Shown here: piece after piece, positions 52,384 through 63,891 of the stretch
How the letters are laid out: each line of letters starts with the position of its first letter
Position numbering within the stretch: position 1 is the first letter of the stretch
Assembly: GCF_004359215.1 (NCBI RefSeq)
Contig: NC_090616.1
Location: 1,837,976 to 1,901,975, forward strand
DNA: 64,000 bases
From: Bremia lactucae
Lineage: Eukaryota > Oomycota > Peronosporomycetes > Peronosporales > Peronosporaceae
Direction of reading: 5' to 3'
Position numbers and translations under genes: made by a program
Notes under the pieces: generated by a model
Seen by the model: the letters and a program-made list of their open reading frames with translations, nothing else
Told to the model about the DNA's origin: nothing
Database searches by the model: none

Positions 52384-52884
52384 TCGACTGTCGATTGAAG
52401 AGGTGGAATGAATTGGAGCTCCTCACTGCCAGTCAAACATTGTGTAGAGGTCGTGTGGCATGTGCTTGCTGGAATTTAATCGATAGTTTTTTTTTTGTTT
52501 CTGTGTTTAGCAATTAGTAATTCATTTCAGGGCTTGCTGGAATGTAATGTTTACTAACAGCAAATTCGTGATTCATTTCAACCAACAAATAAAAATAAGG
52601 AACAAATCCCTCAGCATTTGTGAAGCTGATAAATATGGAGCGTAAGCTGAAGATCAAAAGTATAAATTCAGTTGAATTAGCTGATAAGCTCGTAACTTTT
52701 TTAACAAGCACAAAATTATCCCAAAAAAACTATTTACGCCGTTCCTTTACTTCTAATTTGACGTAACATTCGAAGCTGTAATCCGAATGAACTGAGTCTG
52801 TCATGGCTTTGTAAAGGCATAAATAATGAGAAGTCAGAACCTCATTTTTTCATCGCAATGTTTTCAGGAGAATCATGGGTGCCC
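52384..52884. other. 5' flank of the La-motif gene
   Basis: AT-rich, no ORF of note. It borders the left LTR of e7. Confidence 0.5.
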
Positions 52885-53334
52885 CACTAACGGAGCACCT
52901 TTCACTAGTACTGGTAAGTACTAGTTGACCTACACTGAATACAGTGTAGGTTAGATGCTCGAAACTTCACGTATACAAGGGTACAGAGGAATGTTTCTAA
53001 GTAGCTAAGGGTCTTTAGATACCAAAAGGATTAGATTAGGAAAAAGTAAAACTGTATTAATATATTCTACGTAACGATCTTCTTGCGCACCGCACAATCG
53101 TGTCTTGAAACGATTGGCGGGCTATATTTAGACTCAAATTAGCCAATCAATTGAGCTAATGTCTTATTGTATCAATATTATTCAATTTGAAAATATTTAA
53201 ACTATTAAAACTTTTAAAGTCAAAATTAATTACGATATCAATTTTATACTTCTTTGTTTATTTCCTCTTGTAGGAAAGAATTATAATTATACCCACTTTA
53301 GGAAAATACTTCTGCAACGGGTCACTCCGTTACA
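52885..53334 (-). repeat. 3' LTR of e7 (type A)
   Basis: Starts TAACGGAGCACCTTTCACTA and ends GTCACTCCGTTACA, next to the polypurine tract (plus-strand run of C at 53338-53345). It is the reference for the solo and truncated LTR A copies at 11851, 16275 and 19779. Confidence 0.8.
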
Positions 53335-53478
53335 TCACCCCCCCCTTAACCAACCGTCACTATAGCGACTGATGTAGGGTGACAGGAAATATTATTATGT
53401 ATTTTTCTGTAATTTGCATAATTAATCTTAATAAAAATACCGATTGTATTTGCATCACTGATTTTGACCAAAATCAAG

Positions 53479-54440
53479 ATGGCGACAAATAAGTCTGTGC
53501 GCATGGCCCGTGAGGCCGCTGAGCTGGTAGCTGCACGCATCAGTATAGCTGTCAGTAAGGCAAACGTTTCGCGTTAGCATCTACTGCGGAGGATATGTCA
53601 CCTACTACTCCCATTGAAGGTGACTAGGGCATGTCATCTGGCGATGACATTTCAAGTGACGCGAACAAGTCACCTGCTACACTAATTGTAGGTGACTGGA
53701 CCAAGTCACCGGCATCGTCCGATGGTTCACTTGTATACGGGCAAACGATGTCAAACCTTCGTCAACTTGGACAGCCTTTAGACAGAATGTTCAAAACATA
53801 CGCCGTGAAGCCAGGCTTGACAAGCTAAATGCTTTTCGTAAACAATTCAAGAAACGGACCGCAGTCGGTGCACGCTATAAGTTTCACCGTTTGTCTAGAG
53901 AGTAAGGGAATTCTTGCCTCTCATGGGGGGCACATGCCCATGCTGTTTTTAAGGGTGCAGGTCATGCCCCTAAGAAAACAAATTCTTTTAAAGATTCCCA
54001 TTGGGGAACTCTCATCTGTTACGAGATGCGTCAAAGAATTGAGAATCTTAATCCTTTTACGAGCGCGGGAAGCGCTCGTTCTCCGATGGACTTTCTGCCA
54101 AGGAGGATGGGCGTCGTACTGCAAGACGAGACCCGAAACGTCCAACATTAGTTGGGAACGAGGTTCCCAAGTATCCTGCGAGGGTGGATTCTCTCGCCAA
54201 CGAACGAGATAGCTCGTTCGAACCCCCTTAGCCTCACGGTGGTTCAAGAAACTTTCAACAAGAAAGCGCTCTCACCTCCTGAATCCATTAAGGGATGTGG
54301 AAGAGGGAGAAGGTCGGCTTCGCCTCGTTTGACGAGCCCGATTCAACATCATGATTTGAATCACACCCTTTATCATATAAGGGGGGAAACTTGATCACGA
54401 GGGATCCCGTCGCCACAAATTAGCGATGACGATCAATAAT
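53479..54440 (+). pseudogene. antisense ORF of e7, from its N-terminus
   Basis: Antisense to e7 pol and starting about 140 bp inside the 3' LTR: MATNKSVRMAREAAELVAAR, then a stop and frameshifts, an acidic Ser/Thr-rich stretch (MSSGDDISSDANKSPATLIV), then LDKLNAFRKQFKKRTAVGAR and YKFHRLSRE, which matches [14 protein letters not shown] in e2. It shows where the antisense protein begins. The coding sequence is broken in several places. Confidence 0.5.
53921..54247 (-). pseudogene. chromodomain of e7
   Basis: NHREAKGVRTSYLVRWRENP followed by SQDTWEPRSQLMLDVSGLVL and QYDAHPP. It keeps the aromatic and Trp-Glu-Pro pattern of the e2 chromodomain. The start is within the domain because the frame upstream is broken. 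Confidence 0.75.
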
Positions 54441-54520
54441 ATTTCTCGTGACTAGTTGAGAAATTGTGCGCAGGTTGCGACTGATCATTTGGCGAAAAAA
54501 AAAAAAAAGGACACATCAGT

Positions 54521-56177
54521 CCCTATAAAACGAGCTGGTGACAGCTCATCAGAATATCTCTTCCTTGGAGGGAGAGTGGATCGTCTGGCTCAAAATAATC
54601 AGACTTTGTTTCGAGACATATAATTCTTTGACTTGGAACCATCAGGCTTTGTCGGATGCCCTTGACCGTTCCAGTGTAATACGGAATTGGAAGAAGCTTT
54701 GTACTGATGGCACATTCGTAAACGCCCAACATAAATTGTATGACCGGTACGCATACTACGAGCCAGCTCGATAGTGTACGCATTGCCTTGGCGATGTAGT
54801 ACGAAACGGGTCGATATACATCGGCAGTAATTTATCACTGCCTACATTCGACACTACGAGTTTTGGTAGGTTTACCGTAGGCAGTAGGACTACGTCATTA
54901 ATTTTAAATGAAAGTACGTTTGCCCTTTTAATTTTGTCAGAGTTCTGTTTCTTTCGGTCCACCGCATTAGCGATGAAATTCTGTACGAAACGGACCACTG
55001 ATTCTCTATCCAACAGAAAATTAACTGCTGAGTCGGTTCTATTTTCGTTTTCAGTGCGACCAACTCGCACAAAGGAGATACCAATCTCTTTATTGCTGAA
55101 AAGTTTATCGTTCTCTTTGATAATATTCGATGCTAAGTCCTTCAGCATCATTGTCAAAGTCAGTAATAGTATTCTTGTCATTACTGAGTTTGTCCATCTC
55201 AATGTTAGTTAAATCAATATTAGTATCATTCGCTTGACCTTGGTGCTAATGCGTGAAGAGTAAGAGCTACAAGGCTCTTTGCTCGAGCGAGTCCCCCCCT
55301 TTAATAAATATTACTCTCAAACAGGGTACAGTGAGCATAAGGTCACTGATGCAGCAATAAGTGTTTCGTCGTCAACATTACTCGACGACGTTAGAAGAGC
55401 ATATCAAGAAGATAAGGCTCTTAAAGCGTTAAGGATTACCATAAAAACTATCCAAACAATCCTTAAAAGAATTGTCGAAATTGTATCGATCCTCAACAGA
55501 TCAATACCCAACACGCAACGGGTTACTGTATAACGCAGCCGTTGCTGGCGACAAACCTCGATTCGTCGATCCCACCCATAATGAATTACGTTTACGCATC
55601 AGGTCATCGTGGACGTGAGAAGCCCTATCTCACGATGCGTCGCGACTTTTACTGGCCACGCCAGTATATTTTCGTCCGCAAGTACATACGTACTTGCGAA
55701 GTTTGTCCATGAGTAAAGCCCAGTGCTTTATCCCGTGCTCCGTTACAACCTTTGCCTGTTCCGGTAGAGTGTTGGTAGTCTGTATCCATGGATTTCGTCT
55801 TCGGAAAATTCGAGGACGAACAATGATGGTATTCTTGTTTTTGCTGATCGTTTTAGCATGGTACATCTTGCTGCACCACCGGAGTCGATCACACAAAGGT
55901 TGTGCTCGTGTTTTGTTGACACGATATTTTGACTCCATGGGTTACCCCGCAAACTGGTTTCAGATCGAGACGCAAGATTCACAGCGGAATTTTGGCAAAC
56001 TGTGTTCAAATCACTTGGAACACAGTTGAAAATATCAACTTCGTGAATGGCTTACGCCACCCACAAATACAGTGCTGTTCATCTCTGCCCAGAGTGTACA
56101 GCATAGCGCCAACGGCTGGCCCGCCTACGACCGAAAACATACGTTCGATCCCTCTCCATTCGAAGTCAATCAAATGA
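54521..56177 (-). pseudogene. integrase region of e7
   Basis: The frame 55202-54756 has FVQNFIANAVDRKKQNSDKI and VLSFKINDVVLLPTVNLPKL. 54838-54599 has RFVLHRQGNAYTIELARSMR and YVGRLRMCHQYKAS. Core pieces lie at 55938-55630 and 56009-55743. All are out of frame with each other. Confidence 0.75.
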
Positions 56178-56305
56178 GTAAACTTCTCACGCGTTGCGTG
56201 ATAAGCTTCTTTAGGGGCTAAGAAGCCCCCTCCTTATTCATCCAACAAGTCCATGTTGGATAGAACGTGCGTGTGCCGTTGAACGGACTACAAAGTGCTA
56301 CCAGG

Positions 56306-56775
56306 TGTTACGGGGCACCTTTCACTAGTAGTAATAAGTACTAGTTGACCTTACACTGATTACAGTGTAGGTTAAGTGCCTCAAAACTTCACGTACACAG
56401 GGGTACAGAGGAATGTTTCTAAGTAGCTAAGGGTCTTTAGCTACCAAAGGTAATTCAAAGGATTTATATAGAAAAAGCAAAAGTTTGTATTAATAATTAT
56501 AGTTTCTTACGTAACGATCTTCTATCTCTTACTGAACTTACTATATTAATATCTAACTAAGTATGGCGCCTCCTTGCGCACCGCACAATCGTATCTTGAA
56601 ACGATGGCGGGGTTAGTTTTAACTTAATCAACCAATCAATAGAGCTAATGTCGTATTGCATCAATAATACCAAATTTGGTATTGTTAGAACTATTTAAGT
56701 CAAAATTGATAAAGATAATGATTTTGTACATCTTTGTTTAATCCTCTTATAGTAAACAATACTTATGCAACAGGA
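56306..56775 (-). repeat. 5' LTR of e7 (type A)
   Basis: Begins TGTTACGGGGCACCTTTCAC and matches the 3' LTR along its length (ACACTGATTACAGTGTAGGT region, TTGCGCACCGCACAATCGT). The right end is near TTATGCAACAGGA, where sequence of LTR B takes over. Confidence 0.75.
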
Positions 56776-56945
56776 TCTCGGTGCTAAGACAACGGGAATG
56801 GCTGGTGGCTTCGTTAATGATTACTTTAAACCCTCTTACGCAAGTGTTTTTTAGGAGAGTCTGCCTCTGCCTGTACTAGTGTACGTGAAGTGACGTGAGG
56901 CACCACTCGCACTGAAGCAGTGCAAGTCGGCAGTGCCCCGTTACA
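56776..56945 (+). repeat. LTR type B, 3' part (5' LTR of e8)
   Basis: Ends GCAGTGCCCCGTTACA at 56945, like 18030-18045. The first part is replaced by e7. After it, GGCCCGTCCAAGGACATCAG resembles a damaged form of the e6 primer site. Confidence 0.7.
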
Positions 56946-57088
56946 CCTTGAAGCACTTTTTGGCCCGTCCAAGGACATCAGTTATTATAAACTAACATGG
57001 ACATGTTAGATGATAAGGAAATACGTATCACGTTTCGCGTGATAGCCACTCCTTCTTAAGTGACATAGAAAGGAGTGCGGTCAAACGA

Positions 57089-57975
57089 ATGAGTTCGACA
57101 ATAGGGAATGATGCCATCTTGGCAATGCTGTCCAATTTGGACAGAGATGCCCTCCATTCAGCCATCGCCAAGTTCATACAACATGTTCATACAACATGAA
57201 CTTGACGAGGCGAAGGAGAAAGTAGCCTTGCTTAATCAGCAAGACGCTTAACACGCAGAACTATTTTTGAGGTTACAACAGGTACATACCCCTGTACCTG
57301 GGATGACGCACACGCGTCGTCCCGAAACCTTAAAGATAGACATCTCTAAGTATAGTGGAGTCGAAGAAGATTCCTTCTTAAGATGGTTTGTCGAGTTTAA
57401 CGATGCCATAGGGGCTCGTCAACATCGTCGACGAGCAAATTCAAGTCGCATTTCCTCAGTTAAATTTTTTTTTGGCAGGTCATGCCAAAACTTGGTCACT
57501 AGGCCTTAAGTTGCGCAACCCATATGTCTTTGGGTCGCTTCAGGCTTTTAAAGCCCGGCTCAAACAGATGTTTGAACCGCCTAGGGCTGAATTCAGAGCT
57601 CGCGAAACTCAAACAAGGCAGCGTGATGTTCACGCTTTTGCCCAACACATACGACTCTTAGCTAGTTGTATTACGAACAAATCAGTTCATGAACACATAT
57701 TGATTACGCTGTTCTTGTAAGATTTTACGAATAGTCCCGTGAAAACCCACCTGTTCCGCTTGGAACGGGATACACTTGAAGAAGCAATATCCGTTGCGGA
57801 GCATATGGACTTTAGCTTGAGACAGGCTCAAACTAATTCGTCATCGTATCGTCCTCCTAGACGACAAGAGCTTGGAGGTCCAGAGCCTATGGACCTCGCT
57901 TTTCGAACAATAAGCGATTGCAGAAATGCAATCGCTGTCAAAGCTAAGTCAGTACGCTCATGAGTGTAGTGTCTC
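57089..57975 (+). pseudogene. gag of e8
   Basis: ATG 57089 opens MSSTIGNDAILAMLSNLDRD, as in e6. Later frames give PETLKIDISKYSGVEEDSFL and RWFVEFND, typical of Ty3/gypsy capsid (retrotrans_gag), then LFRLERDTLEEAISVAEHMD, RRQELGGPEPMDL and a knuckle region that survives only as separate pieces (AIAVKAK; QYAHECSVSHP). Frameshifts at about 57240, 57475, 57720 and 57900. Confidence 0.75.
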
Positions 57976-58139
57976 GCACCCAGTAACGAGAAGTACTTCA
58001 CGTCTTTATGGACTGAATGCCAAAAAGGGCAACGGTCACGGGTCCGACGTTGTCGCGAATTCGCAACAAGCGAGGCGGACCACAAAAAAACGGTCGGGGT
58101 CAGTATGGGCGCGACGCCCTACTGATCCAGCAACCTCAA

Positions 58140-58540
58140 GAGAATTTGCAGATCTCTTTGCTCCAGATACATAGTCATTCAGTGTCTCTGCTCCTGGCGA
58201 TGAGGCATCCTCATCACCTTGGATTTAAAAGAGACAAACGATTTGTCACTTAGAGCCCCAGTGGATTGTGAGGCGTCAAATAACATTATTCGTCGCCAGT
58301 CGCTCGAGGGTCGTAGGCTCTAATATGTTAAGCGCGACATCACTTTAACGAGGATGACGATGCGTCTGGCGACAGGCGAATCGCTAACAGTAATGAAACG
58401 CGTACTGAAATTTCGCTACCGTTAAAATGTTTACAGTATGATGATGATTTCATCGTACTGGATTTGGGTGCCAAATTTGATGTCATCCTAGGTTTACCAT
58501 GACTCATGAAATATGAGCCAAGGATCAGCTGGCAGCATCG
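58140..58540 (+). pseudogene. protease region of e8
   Basis: Pieces include SAPGDEASSSPW, an active-site remnant (VDCEASNN-like), DLGAKFDVILGLP and then YEPRISWQHRSVKMPTTCSS. The match to 44161-43889 in e6 is clear although the frame is broken repeatedly. Confidence 0.65.
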
Positions 58541-59299
58541 ATCCGTAAAGATGCCTACCACTTGTTCATCACATGGCCATCTGATGAACGTCTTGGAGCG
58601 CCCACAAGCGTGTGGATGTACTACGAGTGCGTGCGACGGCCTCACTGTGGTACGATTGTTAGTACGACGACAAGATCACAGTGTAATTACTAATCACACT
58701 GTGGAGTCAGCTGCCGGCAGCTTTGCTAATGCACAGGCAGCGCCGAAGGTCCACCACTCGAATAAGTCGAGTGGATTGAGACATGAATGTACGCCTAGCA
58801 GGCAACATCTAAGTATATATCGTCTGTTCAAAAGGGACAACACGATGAACCTAGGCGAGTAGAGTCGACCGTTGAGGACCCGACTGTGATAGCGCAATCA
58901 CAGTCAAAAGACGTTGAGGGAATAAGGCCCCACGTACTTGAAGAGAAAGCTCCTCAAATAGCTAATGCCGATGTGACTAGACTTCAGCATCCCGAGGGAT
59001 TAGTTCCTCGGCAGCCTCTGGAAAGAGATCTCAGGAAGAAACCGAGACATCGAATGTCTTGATTAATGATGGATCAAGAGTAGGCGCTTAAATGCTTGAT
59101 CTGTATGCGCCTCCGAAGTTAACTTCGGAGATAATTCAATTACCAACCCTAGAACCCAAGCGGTTCTTGAGAGATTTGCATAGTAGTAGAATCAAGCAGA
59201 TATGCGTACTCGTCACAGAGGACAAATACGTATCCGATATTCCGTCAGCGGGAATTTTTGCAGAACGAACGGGTTTTCAGCAGCTCATCGATGGACGAA

Positions 59300-60223
59300 A
59301 GTGTCCTCAATGTGAAGACTCAAATTGAAAGATATACTACTCAATCCTGGGAGTCACTTAAGACATATCCTTAATACAATGATTTGATAGAATTCAGGGA
59401 TGTATTTCCTGAAGCAGGTCCATGCGAATTGCCTAAGGATAAAGGCACCCGACATGAGATTGAACTCAAACTGGGCTCGAAGAACTGTGTCATGAAGCAG
59501 TGGCCACTGCCTCGTGAAGAAGCTATGTTGGGGGGTTGATTCCCTTGCATGGCCCGCTTATGATCGATCGATAAAGAGTTTTTCGATCGATTGAATGCGG
59601 GCCATGCAAGGGAGTCAACCAACCCAGATAGCTATTCGACCCTCTGTGTGTGAAATTTAAAGGCCACAGGAAGTTGGCGGATAGTGCACGCATTCAATAA
59701 ACTGAATGCTGTGTATCTGATGGATGGATTATATCAGATCCTGATGCTAGACGAACACAGCAGAGAACACTCCCAGTGAGATGCTCTGGTAATAGCTAGT
59801 AATGCCACAGGGGCTTACTAACGCGATCTGTTGAGGATTCGCACCGAGTTATTTCTACGATGTATTCGTCTATAGCCGGGCTACGGATTGAAATACGGGG
59901 ACATGAAAGATTATAAAGCTTACGTTCGTCAGGTTCTTACACTTATGCGAAAGCATAAGTTGTACGCAAATCTCAAGAAGTGTATATTCGCTGCAAGCGA
60001 AATGCAACTTCTTGGGTGCATCGTAGGTAAGCACGGCGTGCGCCCTGATCCCGAAAAGATCAATACAATTACCGAATGGCCAGTTCCAGTCGATGTCAAG
60101 GGACTTAGAAAGCTCCTTGGATTAGCGGCGTACTTGCAAAAGTACTCTCGCAATTATGCAGAGATGACAGTTCATCTCTCTCTTCTCTTGAAAAAAGACG
60201 AGAAAATGGTTATGGAACGCTGA
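59300..60223 (+). pseudogene. reverse transcriptase of e8, with a foldback insertion
   Basis: QWPLPRE is found at 59498, then a 97-base foldback interrupts the palm N-terminus. The catalytic core is deleted except for a YFYDVFV-like remnant at 59850. 59888-60223 encodes HKLYANLKKCIFAASEMQLL, then GCIVGKHGVRPDPEKINTIT and LRKLLGLAAYLQKYSRNYAE, a good connection domain. Confidence 0.75.
59529..59625. repeat. 97-bp foldback (inverted repeat) in e8 RT
   Basis: GGTTGATTCCCTTGCATGGC is mirrored by GCCATGCAAGGGAGTCAACC around a centre with CGATCGAT on both sides. The 3' arm is the normal RT sequence (compare 32459-32480), and the 5' arm is an inverted copy of it. Confidence 0.85.
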
Positions 60224-60299
60224 TTGTCAGCGTCCGTTTCAACGTATCAAGCAAAGCTTGATGCAATCGCCCATCGGGGCGATCAGATCAAGCAGACCA

Positions 60300-61500
60300 T
60301 TCCATGTGGTCTGTGACGCCAGCAATTTCGCAATCGGCTGTGCGTTAATGCAATACGATACAGACGGCGCGGAGCGCGTAGTCTGTTACCAATCGCGTTA
60401 GTTGCAACCAGCTGAACGCAGTTGACCAGTGCATGACAAGGAACACCTTGCCATGAAATATGCACTGGCTAAATTTAGAGTCTATCTCTTGGGAGATAGA
60501 TCGTTCATCGTATGTACGGACCTTGCGGCATTACGGATGGTCGTAAACAGCCACATCTTTTGCAAAAATAAGGAGGTGGCTATCCTTCTTCGAGGAGTAA
60601 AATTCCGCCGTGGAGCATAAGCCACGACAACTTAAAGTCGACACCTAAGCGTTATAACGCCGACCCGATTTCAAGCCGGCTGTCCACTCCAACAGTGAAA
60701 ATAATCTTACTATTGCAACACTCATTTCAAGGTTCCGTCGTCAACTTTGTTTGATGACATAAAGAGAGCCTACACAGAAGATAAAGACCTTCTGTTTTAA
60801 TGGATCAGCTGCTGAATCCATCTAATACATATTTTAAAGATTTACCGGCTTTATATCGATCGTCATCCGATCGATACACAACACGCAAAGGCTTATTGTA
60901 CTGCACAGCCGTACTTCACGTGTCGTCGGCTCAACTCACAATGATTTGCGCTTGCGCATCCTGTATGAATGCCACGATGCACCAACAAGAAGGCATCGTG
61001 GATGTGAGAAAAATTATCTAACAGTAAGTCGCGACTTCTGCTGGCTCCGCTAGTATCAGCTCATGCGCAAGCATATTCGTGCTTGCAAGGTGTGTCAACA
61101 GGTGAAGCCTAGCCATCCCGTGCACCTCTCCAACCTCTATCACTTTCGGCAGAATGTTGGCAGTCCGTATCTATGCACTTCGGCTTCGGAATTCCCGAAG
61201 ACTATCACAAAAAGAGTGCAATCCTTGTTTTTGTAGACAGATTCAGCAAGATGGTACATCTTGCTGCAGTACCATAGTCAATTACGGCTCCTGTGTCCGG
61301 GTCTTTATCGACACGGTAATCAGACTCCACGGCTTACTCCGTGAGCTGGTCTCCGATAGAAACCCACGGTTCACGATGAAGTTTTGGAAATTTGTGTTCA
61401 GATATCTCGGAACACGGCTGACATGTCAGCAACTGATTATCCAGAGACAGATGGTCAGTCGGAATGCGGACTCGCGTCCTCGAAGAGATACTTGAGGTTA
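60300..61500 (+). pseudogene. RNase H and integrase core of e8
   Basis: RNase H: HDKEHLAMKYALAKFRVYLL, then SFIVCTDLAALRMVVNSH. Integrase: RSSSDRYTTRKGLLYCTA, VFVDRFSKMVHLAAV-like sequence in broken frames, VFIDTVIRLHGLLRELVSDR and NPRFTMKFWKF. The domain order is complete but the frames shift. Confidence 0.75.
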
Positions 61501-61559
61501 CGTTCAACTGTATCCGAATTGGAGCGTGTTATTATCGATGGTCGAACTCGCCATCAACA

Positions 61560-62793
61560 ATTTGGTGCATGCATCTACAACGCATGCAGCGTTCTTCGTG
61601 AATGGCTTAAGCCATCCACGCATACCACTTAATTGGAGGTATCCTCTAGTTTAGGGGAGGCTCGCACGAGCGAAACCATTTCTGGCTCATGTTCATCACC
61701 CGTCGAAATTACCAACGACGCGAATGATGTCGATGTCGAAGCAATCAACATCAAAGAAGAGAAAGATCTCATGGCAGTGCGCACGAAGCGCACTGAAAAT
61801 ACAAAAAGAAATGAGTCAGCAGAGGAAATTCAGCTGGTTCGAGAGCCATTAGTCCGTTTCGGATAGGAATCCATTGCTAACGCAGTGGACCGGCAGAAAT
61901 GGAACGCAGCCTACCATGAAATTGCAAATGTATTTTCATTTAAAACTAATGATCTAGTACTACTGTGTACAATAAACTTACCTACGCATGTAGTCATTAT
62001 GTGGTGTTTGTAAACGACTGTTCAAGTTCATTAAGCCATTCCGTGTACTGCATCGCAAAGGCAGTGCCTCGAAGGATGCGAACGCATCCTAAATTTACAT
62101 TGGTCGGCTCCGCCCGTACCATCAGTACGCGAGTTTTTCCGCGGACGGGTCCGACACCCCTTTCAAGAATCCCCAAAAGATTCTTGTAAACACAAATCAG
62201 ACTCTCATGTAAAGTTTTGAGACCCTCATGCCGAATCCAAATTTCCTTGAATTCGCAATAAGCTGACGACAGCTCGTCACGAAGAGCGTGATACTTCCGT
62301 TATTACTCCAACATTGAATACGCACTTTTCGAACGGTCCTTCTACCGTTCAATACGGTGAGTTTGCAGCGTCTGTTTCAAGGAGTTACGTTTACCGCGAT
62401 CGTGGTCAAGACCATCCTCCAATACATGGAGGTAGTGGTAGAGTTTGTCAATCTTCGACTCTAAATCCGACACATTGGTCGGATCTATTTTTTTCTCCTC
62501 CACCACAACCATTGGTGGATTCCAACGGTGGTCAACGTTTCCTTGTGGAACGCATTGTAAATTACCGTGATGTGAAGGGGCAGCGAGCGAGTTACCTGGC
62601 TTGCTGGCGCGGTTATTTACCTTCGCGTGACAGCTGGAAGCCTCGTTCCCAGCTGGTTGTTGACGTTGAGGGCCTCGTCCGTCAGTATGACGATACCCAT
62701 CCGATGAATCAGAAGGTCCATCGGAGAGCACTCGCTCCTGGCGCATGGAAAAATTCGATTGCAAAACGCAAATCGCATCGCGCACATCAATAG
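61560..62793 (+). pseudogene. integrase C-terminus and chromodomain of e8
   Basis: The region 61633-61866 carries AVRTKRTENTKRNESAEEIQ. 62314-62793 is open for 159 codons: linker, [60 protein letters not shown] and a basic tail. The chromodomain is close to that of e2 (VRWRGYPPSHDSWEP). The integrase tail between 61900 and 62150 is worn. Confidence 0.8.
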
Positions 62794-62965
62794 AGATTCT
62801 GGCTCTTTTCCAGGGTGAAGAAATAAAATAAACATACTCTTTCACTCGTTTCGTACGGTCGACACAACACGCACAGGGATCAACCCACGTGAGGCGTGGT
62901 TGTCCTGCCTCACGAGACAACCGATGCTGTTTTATCTTTGCACCGGATGGAGTTCGTTTTTTCAA
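62342..62965 (-). CDS. antisense coiled-coil ORF in e8 (207 codons)
   Basis: Open from 62965: [20 protein letters not shown], the Cys motif ([11 protein letters not shown]), [40 protein letters not shown], the polar linker, then [20 protein letters not shown] and [12 protein letters not shown]. It aligns over its whole length with the e2 copy and shares the Cys spacing. The coiled coil is cut off by a stop at about 62342. Function unknown. Confidence 0.5.
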   Translation of the reverse strand: MKKRTPSGAKIKQHRLSREAGQPRLTWVDPCACCVDRTKRVKEYVYFISSPWKRARISIDVRDAICVLQSNFSMRQERVLSDGPSDSSDGYRHTDGRGPQRQQPAGNEASSCHAKVNNRASKPGNSLAAPSHHGNLQCVPQGNVDHRWNPPMVVVEEKKIDPTNVSDLESKIDKLYHYLHVLEDGLDHDRGKRNSLKQTLQTHRIER

Positions 62966-63348
62966 ACGTAACGCAAATCGCGTTAATGCTTTAAAGCCAG
63001 GCTTCGCTTTTAATGTCTTTGACAGTGTGAGTAAACGCGTTCCAGGCTTGCATTAACGAGATTTTATCTCGTTAGTGCCACTGTACCATTGATGCTCAAG
63101 AAAAGCATCCAGATAAATATCTTCTTCAGCGCGGAAGTTAATTGCGCTGGGGTCAAGGCCAGTCCTCACAATAACCCCCCCTTATTTATTGCGACAAAGC
63201 TACATAGTCTCTCCAGACAAGCTACAGACTAGCCGTTCGGGCAAAAGCCACGGCTTCTTTCTGGGGCAAGACGAGACATTTATTGTCTGCTATCCTCAGA
63301 GTGATACCCACTGAAGCAGAGGTACAACAAGAACTTTAATACGATGGC

Positions 63349-63775
63349 TTACGCCATCGTCAGCACAAAGGAAAGGAACTTGTGGGGGTGACGGCACGGG
63401 AGACGATGCTGGCGATGGGAAGTCATCCTCATCGTCTGAACCAAACATGCTACAGCGAATGCTATTAGCACGTCTACCTGATTGAGCCCGCTCATTCGAA
63501 GGCTCATAGTCAGCCGCCTAACGACGTTCAGGCAACTGTTCCCTCTCCTCGAGTCGGCCACCGTTGGACTCGCATTCATAGTCGGCCACTAAAGAGGGGT
63601 CGCATTCACGTGGTGACTCACCACGCGCACTCGCAACATTTAGAGTTGCGGGAGATGATGTCACTACGGCAGACGGAACGTCTGCCGCAAGAGACAATAA
63701 TGCGTCGCCCGCGGCTGCATGTACCACAGCCGAAGCCGCTGCACTATGCGCACACCACATGGACTCGTCAACCAA
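63349..63775 (-). pseudogene. N-terminal part of the antisense ORF in e8
   Basis: MVDESMWCAHSAAASAVVHA, Ala/Ser-rich, then SPRECDPSLVADYECESNGG and an acidic end, followed in another frame by DEDDFPSPASSPVPSPPQVP, which matches DDFPSPAPSSV upstream of e2's antisense ORF (27700). Codon frames break at about 63518 and 63420. Confidence 0.4.
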
Positions 63776-63877
63776 GCGGTAGAAATGAAATGATCGTTCT
63801 GACCATTCAACATCATTTTTAATTAAGTGGCTTAATAGTTATCACTTTATTCAATGACAGTCAGAGTGATTGTCGTT

Positions 63878-63890
63878 AAAGGGAGGGGTG
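63878..63890 (+). promoter_or_regulatory. polypurine tract of e8
   Basis: AAAGGGAGGGGTG directly before the 3' LTR. In LTR retrotransposons this RNase H-resistant run primes plus-strand DNA. A similar run occurs on minus at 53337-53347 for e7. Confidence 0.75.
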
Positions 63891-63891
63891 A

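Larger units (their letters stand above)
52885..56775 (-). mobile_element. Ty3/gypsy chromovirus e7 with both LTRs, internally deleted
   Basis: The 3' LTR is at 52885-53334 and the 5' LTR at about 56306-56775, both type A in the same orientation. The primer site next to the 5' LTR reads TGGTAGCAC on minus (plus GTGCTACCA at 56294-56302). The polypurine tract lies on minus at 53347-53337. What remains of pol is integrase (56010-55520), integrase C-terminus (55202-54599) and chromodomain (54247-53921). Gag, protease and RT are deleted. Confidence 0.85.
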
